Below, one piece after another: positions 44,926-53,899 of a stretch of DNA of 64,000 nucleotides. The stretch comes from Thermonema rossianum DSM 10300. Its GTDB lineage: Bacteria > Bacteroidota > Bacteroidia > Cytophagales > Thermonemataceae. A program made the translations under genes and the position numbers. A model generated the notes under the pieces. That model made no database searches. It saw only the letters and a program-made list of their open reading frames with translations, and was not told the DNA's origin. Each line of letters begins with the position of its first letter. Positions within the stretch are counted from its first letter, which is position 1. Location of the stretch: the NCBI RefSeq assembly GCF_000426825.1, contig NZ_AUGC01000011.1, positions 56,613 to 120,612 on the forward strand, read 5' to 3'.

Positions 44926-46035
44926 TTATTTCTTCTTGTTTTTGAAAGGGTTCAGCTTTTGCAGCGTATGAAAGAAGAAGTCTTCGCCCCGTCGCACAAA
45001 AGCGGGTGCAAGGGGGCGCCAGCCCACCTTAAACGAAAACCACAGTTGCGAAGTGTTGCCCGATATGTTGTCGTCGATGCGGAAACCATCGTTAAAAACC
45101 TGTCCCTGCAGGGCGATGTACCATTGTGGGCGGTTGTAGGAAAACGAAGCGCCTAAGTCGCTATAAAGGCTTATTTGATTGGCCGCCTGCCATTGGCTGC
45201 TTTGCATGAGGTAGTAGCGCATAGGCTGCAGGGCAAGGCCGAGGTTGAGCAGGAGTGAGAGTTGAAAGTGTTGATACACGAAAGTGTGGGCATAGCCGCC
45301 GCCCATGCCCAGGTAAAGGCGCTGAATCTCTTGCAGTCCGCCATTTTCACCGAAATTACTGCGTATGGGATCCGGTACCATGGAAGAGTCGCCCCGTAAG
45401 CGCGAGAGGTTGAATGCCCCGCTGAGCAGCCATGAGCCGGCACTGCGCAATTGCCGTTCGGTGTAGATATAAGCCGCTTTATAAGAAAAGCGTTCAGGCG
45501 AGAAAATATAGCTGCCTTTGAGGGTGAGGCTGCCGGCAGTCAGGTCGGCTTGTTTGTAATAGGCATAAGGCGGCATGTAGTCGGGCGAGTTTAAATCTAC
45601 CATGCCACGATAGCGGCGCCAGCTGCCCAGCAGGGCTATTTTGGGTTTATTGAAAGCCACTGTCAGATTGGAATAGTCGGTGTTGCCGTAGTTACGGGCA
45701 TTAAACTCGGAAAGGGGGAGCTTGAAGCCTACGCCTATGGTAAGGCTACGATAAGAAAAGCGAAAGCCGTGGACGCCCGCAACGTTGGGGGTCCAGCGTA
45801 CCAGGTAATTGCCGTTGTTAGCGCTGCTTTTCAGCTCAAAGCTATAGCCGCGGTTGTCTATAAAATACTCTACCATCATGCGGTTGACGTCGCGCTCAAT
45901 GTATTGAGTATCCACCGGAAACACCTTACGGTGACAGTGGTGGGTGTCGGCCGGGGCAGCATCTTGGGCATGCCCTTGGTTTGCCATGATTGCGAATAAA
46001 AAAACTATGACGGCGAAAACGTTTCTTTCTCCCAT
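44926..46035 (-). CDS. DUF4421 outer-membrane protein
   Basis: 369 residues from the ATG at 46035, where a signal peptide begins (MGERNVFAVIVFLFAIMANQ ... GHAQ). This start overlaps the end of recJ by 31 bp, but later Met codons would destroy the signal peptide. DUF4421 hallmarks: DNRGYSFELKSS, YLVRWTPNVAGVHGFRFSY, IGVGFKLPLSEF and LGSWRRYRGMVDLNSPDY. The remainder is a beta-barrel-like series of strands, ending in a basic tail. Function unknown; found widely in Bacteroidota outer membranes. Last gene of the AAA-recJ-DUF4421 operon. Confidence 0.8.
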   Translation of the reverse strand: MGERNVFAVIVFLFAIMANQGHAQDAAPADTHHCHRKVFPVDTQYIERDVNRMMVEYFIDNRGYSFELKSSANNGNYLVRWTPNVAGVHGFRFSYRSLTIGVGFKLPLSEFNARNYGNTDYSNLTVAFNKPKIALLGSWRRYRGMVDLNSPDYMPPYAYYKQADLTAGSLTLKGSYIFSPERFSYKAAYIYTERQLRSAGSWLLSGAFNLSRLRGDSSMVPDPIRSNFGENGGLQEIQRLYLGMGGGYAHTFVYQHFQLSLLLNLGLALQPMRYYLMQSSQWQAANQISLYSDLGASFSYNRPQWYIALQGQVFNDGFRIDDNISGNTSQLWFSFKVGWRPLAPAFVRRGEDFFFHTLQKLNPFKNKKK

Positions 46036-47741
46036 GCCGGTGCTTCTACTTTGATATCCTTGACTCTCAGCTGCAGGCTTTTGTTGCCCCTGTATTCGTT
46101 TTGTTCCAGGTGATAGCAAATATAAAAAGATTGTCCGGGTGTTAGTTGTGATGCCCATTCGCCCATGCGAAAGGCGATGGCGTCAAAGACGGCCGAAGTG
46201 TCTTCTTTAACGCGCAATTTCAGGTGGCTGCCCTCTTGCCCGACGGTACGCGCCGGTTCGGCCAATTGCACACGGCTGACCAAAAGCGGTTGTTCATTGC
46301 CCGGTCCGAAGGGTGCCAGCTCGCTGATAATGCGCTCGGTGCTTTGGTCTAAATCGGCCAGCGATACAAAAGCATCTACTTCGAGCGTGGGTTCCGGTTC
46401 TACTTGCCTGAGCTGTTGGCGTGCCACCTGCTCAAAACGTTCCCTGAAAGCAGCAATTTTATCCAAGCTAAGGGTTAAGCCGGCCGCATGGGCATGCCCC
46501 CCGTAGCTTTCAAGCAAATCGCTGCATGCATCTATGGCACGGTATAAGTCAAAGCCTGCGATGGAGCGTGCCGAGCCGGTCGCTTTACCATTCGATTCGG
46601 TCAGTATCACCGTGGGGCGATAAACCTGCTCTATGCAGCGCGAAGCTACGATGCCGATAATGCCTTTGTGCCAATGCTTGTGAAAGAGCACATGGCTCTC
46701 ATAACCTTGCTTGCGCAGCTTTTCAATCATCTGCAGGGCTTCGGCAGTGATTTTTTCATCCAGTTGTTTACGCTCTTGGTTCAGGCGGTGAATATATAGC
46801 GCCTTGTCGTAGGCATCGGCAGGGTCATCGCTTATAAGCAGCTCAATAGCCAGCTGTGCGTGTTCCAGCCTTCCGGCAGCATTGATGCGCGGACCGGCAC
46901 CAAAAACCAAGTCGCTGATGCTGTAATCGCGGTCTATGGCAAAGCCGGCTACTTGCAAGAGCTCTTTGATGCCCGGCAGCGGACTTTTTTTGAGCTTTTT
47001 CAAACCAAAGTAAGCCAAAGTCCTGTTTTCGCCTTGAATAGGCACAATATCGCAGGCTATACTAAGCGCCACCAAGTCCAAGCCTGCATACAAATGCCGC
47101 TCATCTATGCGATAGGCCTGTGCATAGCCTTGCATGAGTTTGAAGGCTACACCACAGCCCGACAGCTCTTTGTAGGGGTAAGGGCAGTCGGTGCGTTTGG
47201 GGTTCAGCGTGGCTTTGGCACCGGGCAGGCGCTCGCCGGGCAAGTGGTGGTCGCACACTATCACGTCGATACCTTTTTTGCGGGCATATTCTATGGCTTT
47301 AAAGTCTTTGATGCCACAATCGAGCGTAATCATCAGCTTACAGCCATGGGCAATGGCATAGTCCACACCTTGAATGGAAACACCATAGCCTTCTATGTGC
47401 CGGTTGGGGGTGTAGTAGTACAGTGCCGGGTGAAGAGGCTTCAAAAAACGGTACATCATGGCGGTGGCCGTGGTGCCATCTACATCATAGTCGCCATAAA
47501 GCAAAATGGGTTCCTGTTGCTGTATGGCCCAATGCAGGCGCTCCACGGCGGTGTACATGTCCCGCATCAGAAAAGGGTCGTGCAGGTCGCTGAGTTTGGG
47601 ACGGCAGAAAGCGCGGGCTTGTTCCGCAGTGTTTATGCCCCTTTGGGCAAAAAGTAAGGCAGGCAGCCGTTTGAGGTGCAGTTGCCGCATGACCGCTTGC
47701 AGCTGCCGGGCAGAAGGTTGTGGTTTGAGTATCCACTGCAT
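46005..47741 (-). CDS. recJ: Single-stranded-DNA-specific exonuclease RecJ
   Basis: 578 residues, a normal length. DHH-family nuclease that degrades single-stranded DNA 5' to 3' in recombination and repair. Metal-binding motifs: GDYDVDGTTATAMM (about residue 82), TLDCGIKD, VCDHHLPGERLPGA (DHH, about residue 160) and FGAGPRINAAGRL; the DHHA1 domain contains SYGGHAHAAGLTL; an OB-fold follows to the C-terminus. The gene starts 14 bp after the McrB-like gene on the same strand and overlaps DUF4421 by 31 bp at its end. Confidence 0.96.
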   Translation of the reverse strand: MQWILKPQPSARQLQAVMRQLHLKRLPALLFAQRGINTAEQARAFCRPKLSDLHDPFLMRDMYTAVERLHWAIQQQEPILLYGDYDVDGTTATAMMYRFLKPLHPALYYYTPNRHIEGYGVSIQGVDYAIAHGCKLMITLDCGIKDFKAIEYARKKGIDVIVCDHHLPGERLPGAKATLNPKRTDCPYPYKELSGCGVAFKLMQGYAQAYRIDERHLYAGLDLVALSIACDIVPIQGENRTLAYFGLKKLKKSPLPGIKELLQVAGFAIDRDYSISDLVFGAGPRINAAGRLEHAQLAIELLISDDPADAYDKALYIHRLNQERKQLDEKITAEALQMIEKLRKQGYESHVLFHKHWHKGIIGIVASRCIEQVYRPTVILTESNGKATGSARSIAGFDLYRAIDACSDLLESYGGHAHAAGLTLSLDKIAAFRERFEQVARQQLRQVEPEPTLEVDAFVSLADLDQSTERIISELAPFGPGNEQPLLVSRVQLAEPARTVGQEGSHLKLRVKEDTSAVFDAIAFRMGEWASQLTPGQSFYICYHLEQNEYRGNKSLQLRVKDIKVEAPAWEKETFSPS

Positions 47742-47755
47742 GATTGCTATTTTTA

Positions 47756-49030
47756 TTAAGGGTGCTCTATGCGGCTTACTTGCACGCTTCCTTGCAAGTG
47801 GCGTGTCACTTCGAAGCGCCCGTGTGTAGAAGGGGCTTGCTGAAAAGCCTGCTGCAGCAGGCAGGCCACGGCTTCTTGGTTACCTTCGAAATAGGCAGTG
47901 AGCAAGGGAATGATTTGGCGGTTGAGAACACGCAGAAAATTGAAATTCTGATTGCTTTGCAGGAAAAAAGTGTGCCCTATCAAAAAATATTCACCTTTCT
48001 TGCGCAGCAGCTCTTGGTTGAGTGCCCATAAAAAGTCGCTGTAAGCCACACTACTGAGGTCATAGCGGGGGGTGAGCTCCACCAGCTCAAAATAGCGCGC
48101 ATACAGAGCCATCTGTTGCCATGCCTGGCGTATGTCTTCGATGGTGGCTACCAGATACAAGTTGGCAGGCAAGCCCACATATTCGCCTGAAGGAAGGGCT
48201 ATTTTCAAAGGGTTGGCTTGCCCTATGCGTTTGTCCGGGTCGAAAAGCAAAAGCATCTCACCGAAAAGGTTTTCTATGGAAGTGCGTTCGATGCCTTCCA
48301 GCAGCAACACAAAAGACTTGTTCGGCTCTTTTTCGGCACGGCGTGCCAGCCGCAACAAAAAACCGTCTTCCCAAGACTGTGTATGGGGCGAAAAGTGCAG
48401 GACCATTTGCTCATAGCCAATGCCTTTGTGCAGAACTAAAAACTCTATTTGCCCGCCCAGGAAGTCGTGCAGCTGCTTCTGCTCCCGTTCGCTCTTGCTA
48501 AGGTGTTTGCCGGCCAGCTCCACAGCCAACTTGATGGCTTCGCGTGTTTTGCCGGTGGCAATGGCACCGTAAAAGAGCGTATTCAGGTTATGTATGTTGG
48601 GTAAGCGGGGACTGAGCCGGCGTACGACCCGCGGCTTGTTGGGAATAAGGTGCCCTTCAGGGCTTACGCCAAAAGAGCCAAGCTCTTGTTTGTGACTGCG
48701 CAAAGCCAAACGCACTTGCTGAATGAGCGCGCTGCTGTCGTCTTTGAATCTTTCGCCTTTAGGCGTCAGCAGCCATTGGGGCAAAACGTTGGTGGTACGT
48801 TGGGCAAGCTCTGCTATACACAAATGTGCAAAAGCTTTACGTATTTTATTTTTTACCTGAAGGCGTAATCCATGGTTCCACCACTCGGGCGCCACCGAGT
48901 CGGCAACATGCATGCGGTTGATGACCTGCTGCACAATCACCGACGGGCGTTGCAAGCTGCGCCTGTCCTGCATGATACGAAGGATAGGATAGTAGAAATC
49001 TTCGATTTTATAGCCCGTGTTCATCTCCAT
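47756..49030 (-). CDS. Mrr_N-winged-helix / McrB-like AAA protein with degraded catalytic motifs
   Basis: 424 residues. The N-terminus (about 10-95; PILRIMQDRRSLQRPSVIVQ ... KAFAHLCIAELAQ ... WLLTPKGER) resembles the Mrr N-terminal winged helix. The rest matches the AAA domain of the restriction ATPase McrB: Walker A GAIATGKT (155-162), FLVLHKGIGYEQMV (McrB usually FHQSYSYEDFVEG), and GLPANLYLVATIEDI. The Walker B/second-motif region reads VLLLEGIERTSIENLFGE where McrB has IIDEINRGNISKIFGE, so the acidic pair is altered. The sensor segment has lost TMNTADRS, and the arginine pair in ALRRRF is ALYARYF. No McrC partner is nearby. Possibly a nucleotide-binding but non-hydrolysing regulator of the recJ operon's function (inference). 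Confidence 0.7.
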   Translation of the reverse strand: MEMNTGYKIEDFYYPILRIMQDRRSLQRPSVIVQQVINRMHVADSVAPEWWNHGLRLQVKNKIRKAFAHLCIAELAQRTTNVLPQWLLTPKGERFKDDSSALIQQVRLALRSHKQELGSFGVSPEGHLIPNKPRVVRRLSPRLPNIHNLNTLFYGAIATGKTREAIKLAVELAGKHLSKSEREQKQLHDFLGGQIEFLVLHKGIGYEQMVLHFSPHTQSWEDGFLLRLARRAEKEPNKSFVLLLEGIERTSIENLFGEMLLLFDPDKRIGQANPLKIALPSGEYVGLPANLYLVATIEDIRQAWQQMALYARYFELVELTPRYDLSSVAYSDFLWALNQELLRKKGEYFLIGHTFFLQSNQNFNFLRVLNRQIIPLLTAYFEGNQEAVACLLQQAFQQAPSTHGRFEVTRHLQGSVQVSRIEHP

Positions 49031-49228
49031 GGCACCACTTGTCTTCCTGTGACTTTAAAAATAGCTAAATATTTTGAACCCGTCGAGTGCGCTGCCCGCA
49101 GATTTTTGCAATGACGGAAAATAATCATCTTTCCCGCAGAAAAGCTTAAGAAGAGAAAAATGAAGTTTCCGGCAGGAAGTTTTTTTTATTTTTAGCCTTA
49201 GTTTTACCTCATCTCAACCGTAAGACCT

Positions 49229-51196
49229 ATGAAAAATACACGTCTTTTCTTTTTTCTATGTGCCGTGTTGTTGAGTATGCACATATATGCCCGGCAAATA
49301 GATGCCCAAGAGGCATTAAGCAAAGCGGGTCACCAATTCTTTATTGAAAACAAAGGGCAATGGCCTGCGGAAGTCTTGTACCTGACCCGCATGGGCGGAT
49401 TGGACGTATGGATTACCAAACGAGGTGTGAATTATACCTTCTACCGGTTGGATAAGAAGGAAAGCCTTCGCATGCAAAGCGCAGAACAGTCACGCGGTAA
49501 GTTTGACCACAACCCGGAAGATTACACCCTGTTGGGGCACCGTGTGTTGATGGATTATCTGGGCGCCAACCCCCAGCCTGCTGTGGAAGGCAGAGAAAAG
49601 CAGAGTGCTTATTACAATTACTTTATTGGCAATGACCCTGCCAAACATGCAAGCAATGTGGCTTTATACAAAGAAGTGCTTGTAAAAGACCTGTATCCGG
49701 GTATAGACATACGTTACTATTTTGATAAGGGCTATTTGCGGTATGATTACGTAGTACACCCCGGTGCTGACCCTTCAATTATACAGATTAAGCTACGCGG
49801 GCAATACGATGCTTATGTAAAAGGCAAAGATTTGATTTACACTACCCGTTTTGGCGAAGTGCAGATAAGCGACTTATACACTTACCAGGGCAGTAAAACC
49901 ATAGAAAGCCGCTTTGAGAAAAAGGGTGAAGTATGGCAAATAGCATTAGGCAGCTATGACAAAACGCAAGTCTTAATTATAGACCCCTTAATATATTCCA
50001 CCTATCTCGGGGGAGGCAGTAAGGATAAAGGCATGGGCATTGCCGTAGATGCCGCCGGAAATGCTTATGTAACGGGATGTACAGCGTCGGCTATCAGTTA
50101 TGAGGTGACGCCCGGTGCCTTTCAGAATGAGTATAGTGGAGGAGGTCTTGATGCATTTGTCACGAAACTGAACGCTACGGGCACGGGGTTGGTATATTCC
50201 ACCTACCTCGGGGGAGTCAAGAATGATGTAGGCGGTGGCATAGCCGTAGATGCTGCCGGCAATGTGTATGTGACGGGATGGACAAATTCTACCGATTACC
50301 CTGTGACACCCCGTGCCTTTCAGACTACGTATGAAGGTAGAAGAGAATATTATGATGATGTATTTGTCACGAAACTGAACGCTACGGGCACGGCCTTGGT
50401 GTATTCCACCTATATCGGGGGAGTCGGGAATGATGAAGGCAGCGGCATAGCCGTAGATGCTGCCGGGAATGCCTATGTGACGGGATGGACAAATTCTGAC
50501 GATTACGATACTACCCCTGGTGCTTTCCAAACCACGCATGGCGGGAGATATGATAATAGGGATGTTTTTGTTACAAAACTCAACCCTACGGGCACGAGGT
50601 TGGTATATTCCACCTACCTCGGGGGAGTCAAGAATGATATAGGCGGTGGCATAGCCGTAGACGCTGCCGGCAATGTGTATGTGACGGGATGGACAAACTC
50701 TACCAATTACCCTGTGACGCGCGGTGCTTTTCAGACTAAGAAGAAAGGGAGAGGTTATGGTGACGCATTTGTCACGAAACTGAACGCTACGGGCACGGCC
50801 TTGCTATATTCCACCTACATTGGAGGCAGAGAGGGAGATGGTGGTTATGGCATAGCCGTAGATGCCAGTGGGAATGCCTACGTGACAGGAGCGACAAATT
50901 CTACCAATTACCCTGTGACGCGCGGTGCTTTTCAGACATGGAAAGGTAGAGGATATTATGATGTATATGATGTATTTGTCACGAAACTGAACGCTACGGG
51001 CACGGCCTTGGTGTATTCCACCTACATTGGAGGCAGAGAGGGAGATAGAGGCAATGGCATAGCCGTAGATGCTGCCGGGAATGCTTACGTGACGGGAGAG
51101 ACAAATTGTACTGATTATGATGTAACGCCCGGTGCATTCCAATCTACGTACGGGGGAAGTGGTGATGCTTTTGTAATCAAACTGGACTGTAAGTGA
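49229..51196 (+). CDS. SBBP beta-propeller repeat surface protein
   Basis: 655 residues with a signal peptide (about 1-21). An N-terminal DUF7948-like domain (about 30-250; FFIENKGQWPAEVLYLTRMGG, VLVKDLYPGIDIRYYF) is followed by six SBBP repeats, each with the pattern YSTYLGG ... GIAVDAAGNAYVTG ... AFQT ... DAFVTKLN. The repeats span about 255-655 and would form a beta-propeller. The protein ends at VIKLDCK without a T9SS sorting tail, which is unusual for this group; it may be secreted another way or truncated. Repeats 2 and 4, and 5 and 6, are nearly identical at DNA level. Confidence 0.88.
   Translation: MKNTRLFFFLCAVLLSMHIYARQIDAQEALSKAGHQFFIENKGQWPAEVLYLTRMGGLDVWITKRGVNYTFYRLDKKESLRMQSAEQSRGKFDHNPEDYTLLGHRVLMDYLGANPQPAVEGREKQSAYYNYFIGNDPAKHASNVALYKEVLVKDLYPGIDIRYYFDKGYLRYDYVVHPGADPSIIQIKLRGQYDAYVKGKDLIYTTRFGEVQISDLYTYQGSKTIESRFEKKGEVWQIALGSYDKTQVLIIDPLIYSTYLGGGSKDKGMGIAVDAAGNAYVTGCTASAISYEVTPGAFQNEYSGGGLDAFVTKLNATGTGLVYSTYLGGVKNDVGGGIAVDAAGNVYVTGWTNSTDYPVTPRAFQTTYEGRREYYDDVFVTKLNATGTALVYSTYIGGVGNDEGSGIAVDAAGNAYVTGWTNSDDYDTTPGAFQTTHGGRYDNRDVFVTKLNPTGTRLVYSTYLGGVKNDIGGGIAVDAAGNVYVTGWTNSTNYPVTRGAFQTKKKGRGYGDAFVTKLNATGTALLYSTYIGGREGDGGYGIAVDASGNAYVTGATNSTNYPVTRGAFQTWKGRGYYDVYDVFVTKLNATGTALVYSTYIGGREGDRGNGIAVDAAGNAYVTGETNCTDYDVTPGAFQSTYGGSGDAFVIKLDCK
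49993..51196. repeat. Six tandem ~200-bp DNA repeats coding the SBBP units
   Basis: Units begin near 49998, 50199, 50405, 50616, 50813 and 51012, each with TATTCCACCTA followed by GCATAGCCGTAGATGC-type sequence. Units 2 and 4 share long identical blocks (for example GGCGGTGGCATAGCCGTAGA). This is in-frame coding repetition, not a CRISPR. Confidence 0.8.
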
Positions 51197-51250
51197 TACA
51201 TCACGCAAGGCATTGAGCGTAGCCGGAATGAACGCTTCCCTTTAAATAGC

Positions 51251-51289
51251 TATAAAACAGACTGTCTTTTTGGGGCAGTCTGTTTTATA
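51251..51289. terminator. Bidirectional terminator after the SBBP gene
   Basis: A 14-bp perfect stem (51251-51264 with 51276-51289) whose outer arms are TATAAAA/TTTTATA, loop of 11 nt. Placed between convergent genes. Confidence 0.85.
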
Positions 51290-51362
51290 ATAAAAGCGAA
51301 CTTGTAGTTTAAATAGCAAATGCAACCCCCATCTGCCGGACTGGCTACGCTTTTCCCCGTAA

Positions 51363-51650
51363 TTATTGAAACAAACCGGCAATGCGCCGTATGATACGCT
51401 CTTCTTTTTCCTTTTGCCGCTCGTAGTGCTCCAAGGGAAAGGGGAGTTGCTTTCCTTCTTCTGCTGACCTTAGGTCGTGGCAGGCACGCCGGTAACACTC
51501 TACCCGCAATTGCCATTCTTGTTGTACGGCGCGCAGCATCTGCAGCCGCTTCTTTTTCTGAGTGGTGTCTATTGAGGCCTCTACCAATTGCCGGCGGGCA
51601 GCCTCTATTTTGGCACTTATTTCAAGAATCAGTGATTGTATGTCGTTCAT
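51363..51650 (-). CDS. Small coiled-coil hypothetical protein
   Basis: 95 residues, highly charged and helical, with heptad spacing (ILEISAKIEAARRQLVEA, KRLQMLRAVQQEWQLRV, ERQKEKEERIIRRIAGLF). No signal peptide, no membrane helix, no recognised family. It has a good ATG and ends just before a clear terminator shared with the SBBP gene, which supports it being a real gene. Confidence 0.5.
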   Translation of the reverse strand: MNDIQSLILEISAKIEAARRQLVEASIDTTQKKKRLQMLRAVQQEWQLRVECYRRACHDLRSAEEGKQLPFPLEHYERQKEKEERIIRRIAGLFQ

Positions 51651-51767
51651 AACTACTCTTTTTTATAAAGACAAACACAGAACCGCTGCTTTTCTTTCAA
51701 CATTGATAAAAGTCATTTGCCGTTGACACTTCTTCTGCTACTTTTGAAGTACATCGACAGGATAACA

Positions 51768-52604
51768 ATGGCAAAGCTACGATTTTTAGTCGCAACTGAT
51801 TTTTCTGCTGTGGCACAAAATGCACTGCTTTATGCCCTGGAGCTTGCCAAGTTCTTGCGGGCAGAGGTGAGCGTGCTGCATGCGTGGCATGTGCCGGTGG
51901 CAGCACTGGGCGAAGGCATGGCTTTTGACCCGCTTTCGGTTGAGGCTTTGGAAGAGGAAGCACGGCAGAAAATGGAAACAGAGGTAAAGGCGTTGTGTGC
52001 TCAATACCCATCAGTGAACGTGTCTTTTATTTTGCGACGGGCCTTTGTGGTGGAAGCAATAAAGGATTTTGTTTTGGAACAACCACATGATCTTTTGATT
52101 GTAGGCACGCGTGGTGGTGGGGCGCTGGACAGATGGCTGGGCACAGTTACCACTACTTTGATAGATGAAATCAAAGATATGCCTGTGTTGGCGGTTCCGC
52201 CGCAGGCTGCTTTCCGGGGCGTATTTCATATTGCTTTTGCCACCGACTGCCGGCAAGTTGATATCAACAAAGCCGGTATGCGTTTGATAAAATACATAGC
52301 CGAACGCTTCGATGCCGCCATTCACATCATACACGTGAAAAAGCCTGAAAAAGAGCTGACACCCGAAAAAGAAGAAGCCATCGTACTATTGGACCGATAC
52401 TTCCAAAAATACCGCCACGACTACCATTTGGAAGAAGCAGAATCGCCGGAAGAAGCCATTGAACGTTATGTGCAGGCACATAATATAGACTGGCTGGTAA
52501 TGATTCCGCATCAACAATCTGTGTTTAAACGCTTGTTCGATAAAAGTCATACGCGCCGGATGCTCTTTAAGACAGAAGTCCCTTTATTGAGCATCCATGC
52601 GTAA
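51768..52604 (+). CDS. Universal stress protein, tandem UspA domains
   Basis: 278 residues from the ATG at 51768 (the frame is open further upstream, but that part is not Usp-like). Two Usp-fold halves: FLVATDFSAVAQNALLYALELA with DLLIVGTRGGGALDRWLGTV (first half, G-2x-G-9x-G(S/T)-like ATP site present), and HIAFATDCRQVDINKAGMRL ... WLVMIPHQQSVFKRLFDKSHTRR (second half, without the glycine-rich site). A cytoplasmic stress-response protein; specific role unknown. Monocistronic. Confidence 0.92.
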   Translation: MAKLRFLVATDFSAVAQNALLYALELAKFLRAEVSVLHAWHVPVAALGEGMAFDPLSVEALEEEARQKMETEVKALCAQYPSVNVSFILRRAFVVEAIKDFVLEQPHDLLIVGTRGGGALDRWLGTVTTTLIDEIKDMPVLAVPPQAAFRGVFHIAFATDCRQVDINKAGMRLIKYIAERFDAAIHIIHVKKPEKELTPEKEEAIVLLDRYFQKYRHDYHLEEAESPEEAIERYVQAHNIDWLVMIPHQQSVFKRLFDKSHTRRMLFKTEVPLLSIHA

Positions 52605-52647
52605 GACAAAGCTGCAATAGCACTTTCCATATAGTGAGGATACATGA

Positions 52648-52682
52648 AACAACGGGGGCACCTTGTGCTTCCGCTGTTTTTT
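52648..52682 (+). terminator. Terminator after the universal stress protein gene
   Basis: An imperfect but symmetric stem (AACA-CGG-GCAC with GTGC-CCG-TGTT, small internal bulges, 3-nt loop) at 52648-52678, followed by a run of T. Confidence 0.5.
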
Positions 52683-53767
52683 TATGCTTCGTTGAACCAA
52701 GCATCGAAATCGATGGATGCATGCCGCTCGAAGCGGGCGTATAAATGTCCGTTGGCAATAGACAACGGCAGCGGCACATTGTTATGATAAAGCTGCCCTG
52801 TACCCAAGCCCTGTGGCAGAGCCGGTGCAAAAGTAGCCGTCCACTGACTGATGGCATTCAGGCCTACGTTGGCTTCCAGCGCTGAGGTAGCCCACCAGCC
52901 GGTTCCCGTCAGTTTGGCGGCTTGTATCCATTCATCTGCTGCCTGAAGTCCACCCACCAAGCCGGGCTTTAAGATGATGTAAGGAGGTCGTATATGTTTT
53001 AATAAGCGCGTCTTTTCTTCTTTCGTGTGAACGCCTATCAGCTCTTCGTCCAGTGCAATAGCTACCGGGCTCACTTCGCATAAGTGTGCCATGGCATCCC
53101 ACTGACCGGGGCGAATGGGCTGCTCTATGGAGTGCACTTCGAGGGCTGCAAGGGCTTCGAGTACGGGCATGACTTCTTCTGCACCGAAGGCACCGTTGGC
53201 ATCCACGCGCAGCGTAAGAGCATCGGCAGGGAAGCGTTGCCGCAGTTCACGTAGCAAACCCAACTCTTTTTCCACCTCCAAGGCTCCTATTTTCATCTTG
53301 ATACAGCGGAAGCCCTGTTGCAGCTTCTCTTCTATTTGTTTTTGCATGAAATCGAGGTCGCCCATCCATACCAAGCCATTGATGGGAATGCCTTGTTGCC
53401 CGTGCACAAAAGGCGTATCGAACAGGATGAAAGGATGCTTACTCCACAAGCTGCGTAGTGCTGTTTCCACACCGAAACGCAGGGAGGGGAAATTGGGGGG
53501 GCAGTGTTGTGCCAGCCATTCCAAAGCAGCAGATAGCGAGTCGAAAGAGGCCCGGCATAGGGCCTTGAGAAGAGCATGGGCTTGAGCAGGAAGCGCCGGC
53601 GTATCGTCGGGGCTGAGCTTTGGCACGGGAGCAGCCTCACCAATGCCTCGTCGCCCCTGTTCGTCGGTAAGCACAATAAAGTAAGAGGTTTTTTGCGTGA
53701 GATACCCTCTCGAGGTACCGGCTTTGAATTTAAAGTGCAGCGTATAGGGAATCAGTTGATAGCGCAT
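52682..53767 (-). CDS. menC: o-Succinylbenzoate synthase (enolase superfamily)
   Basis: 361 residues. It dehydrates SHCHC to o-succinylbenzoate in menaquinone synthesis. Enolase-superfamily catalytic set: the KxK motif in CIKMKIG (about residue 155), metal ligands in LRVDANGA, SIEQP and ALDEE, and the second-base Lys in YIILKPGLVGG. The N-terminal capping domain has RRGIGEAAPVP and FPSLRFGVETAL. Related muconate-cycloisomerase/dipeptide-epimerase activities cannot be excluded, but the SHCHC-type pattern fits. Other men genes are not in this window. Confidence 0.88.
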   Translation of the reverse strand: MRYQLIPYTLHFKFKAGTSRGYLTQKTSYFIVLTDEQGRRGIGEAAPVPKLSPDDTPALPAQAHALLKALCRASFDSLSAALEWLAQHCPPNFPSLRFGVETALRSLWSKHPFILFDTPFVHGQQGIPINGLVWMGDLDFMQKQIEEKLQQGFRCIKMKIGALEVEKELGLLRELRQRFPADALTLRVDANGAFGAEEVMPVLEALAALEVHSIEQPIRPGQWDAMAHLCEVSPVAIALDEELIGVHTKEEKTRLLKHIRPPYIILKPGLVGGLQAADEWIQAAKLTGTGWWATSALEANVGLNAISQWTATFAPALPQGLGTGQLYHNNVPLPLSIANGHLYARFERHASIDFDAWFNEA

Positions 53768-53789
53768 GTTCTGGCGGTTTAGGTGAAAG

Positions 53790-53820
53790 CAAAGTTGCGA
53801 AATGATAAAAAAATGCCCAA
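53790..53820 (-). promoter_or_regulatory. Candidate promoter for menC
   Basis: Minus strand: TTG at 53820-53818, a 20-nt spacer, then CAACTTTG at 53797-53790, one mismatch from TAnnTTTG, about 20 nt before the menC ATG. Confidence 0.35.
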
Positions 53821-53899
53821 GCCGGCAAAGAAAGTACTATAAAATTGATTTTTTTCAATAAAACTTTGCATATTAGCCATACTAAAACAAGCAAGCATC

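Noticed and set aside
49993..51196. Possible CRISPR or satellite array
   Set aside because: The spacing is about 200 bp, there are no unique short spacers, and the units are in-frame coding SBBP repeats.
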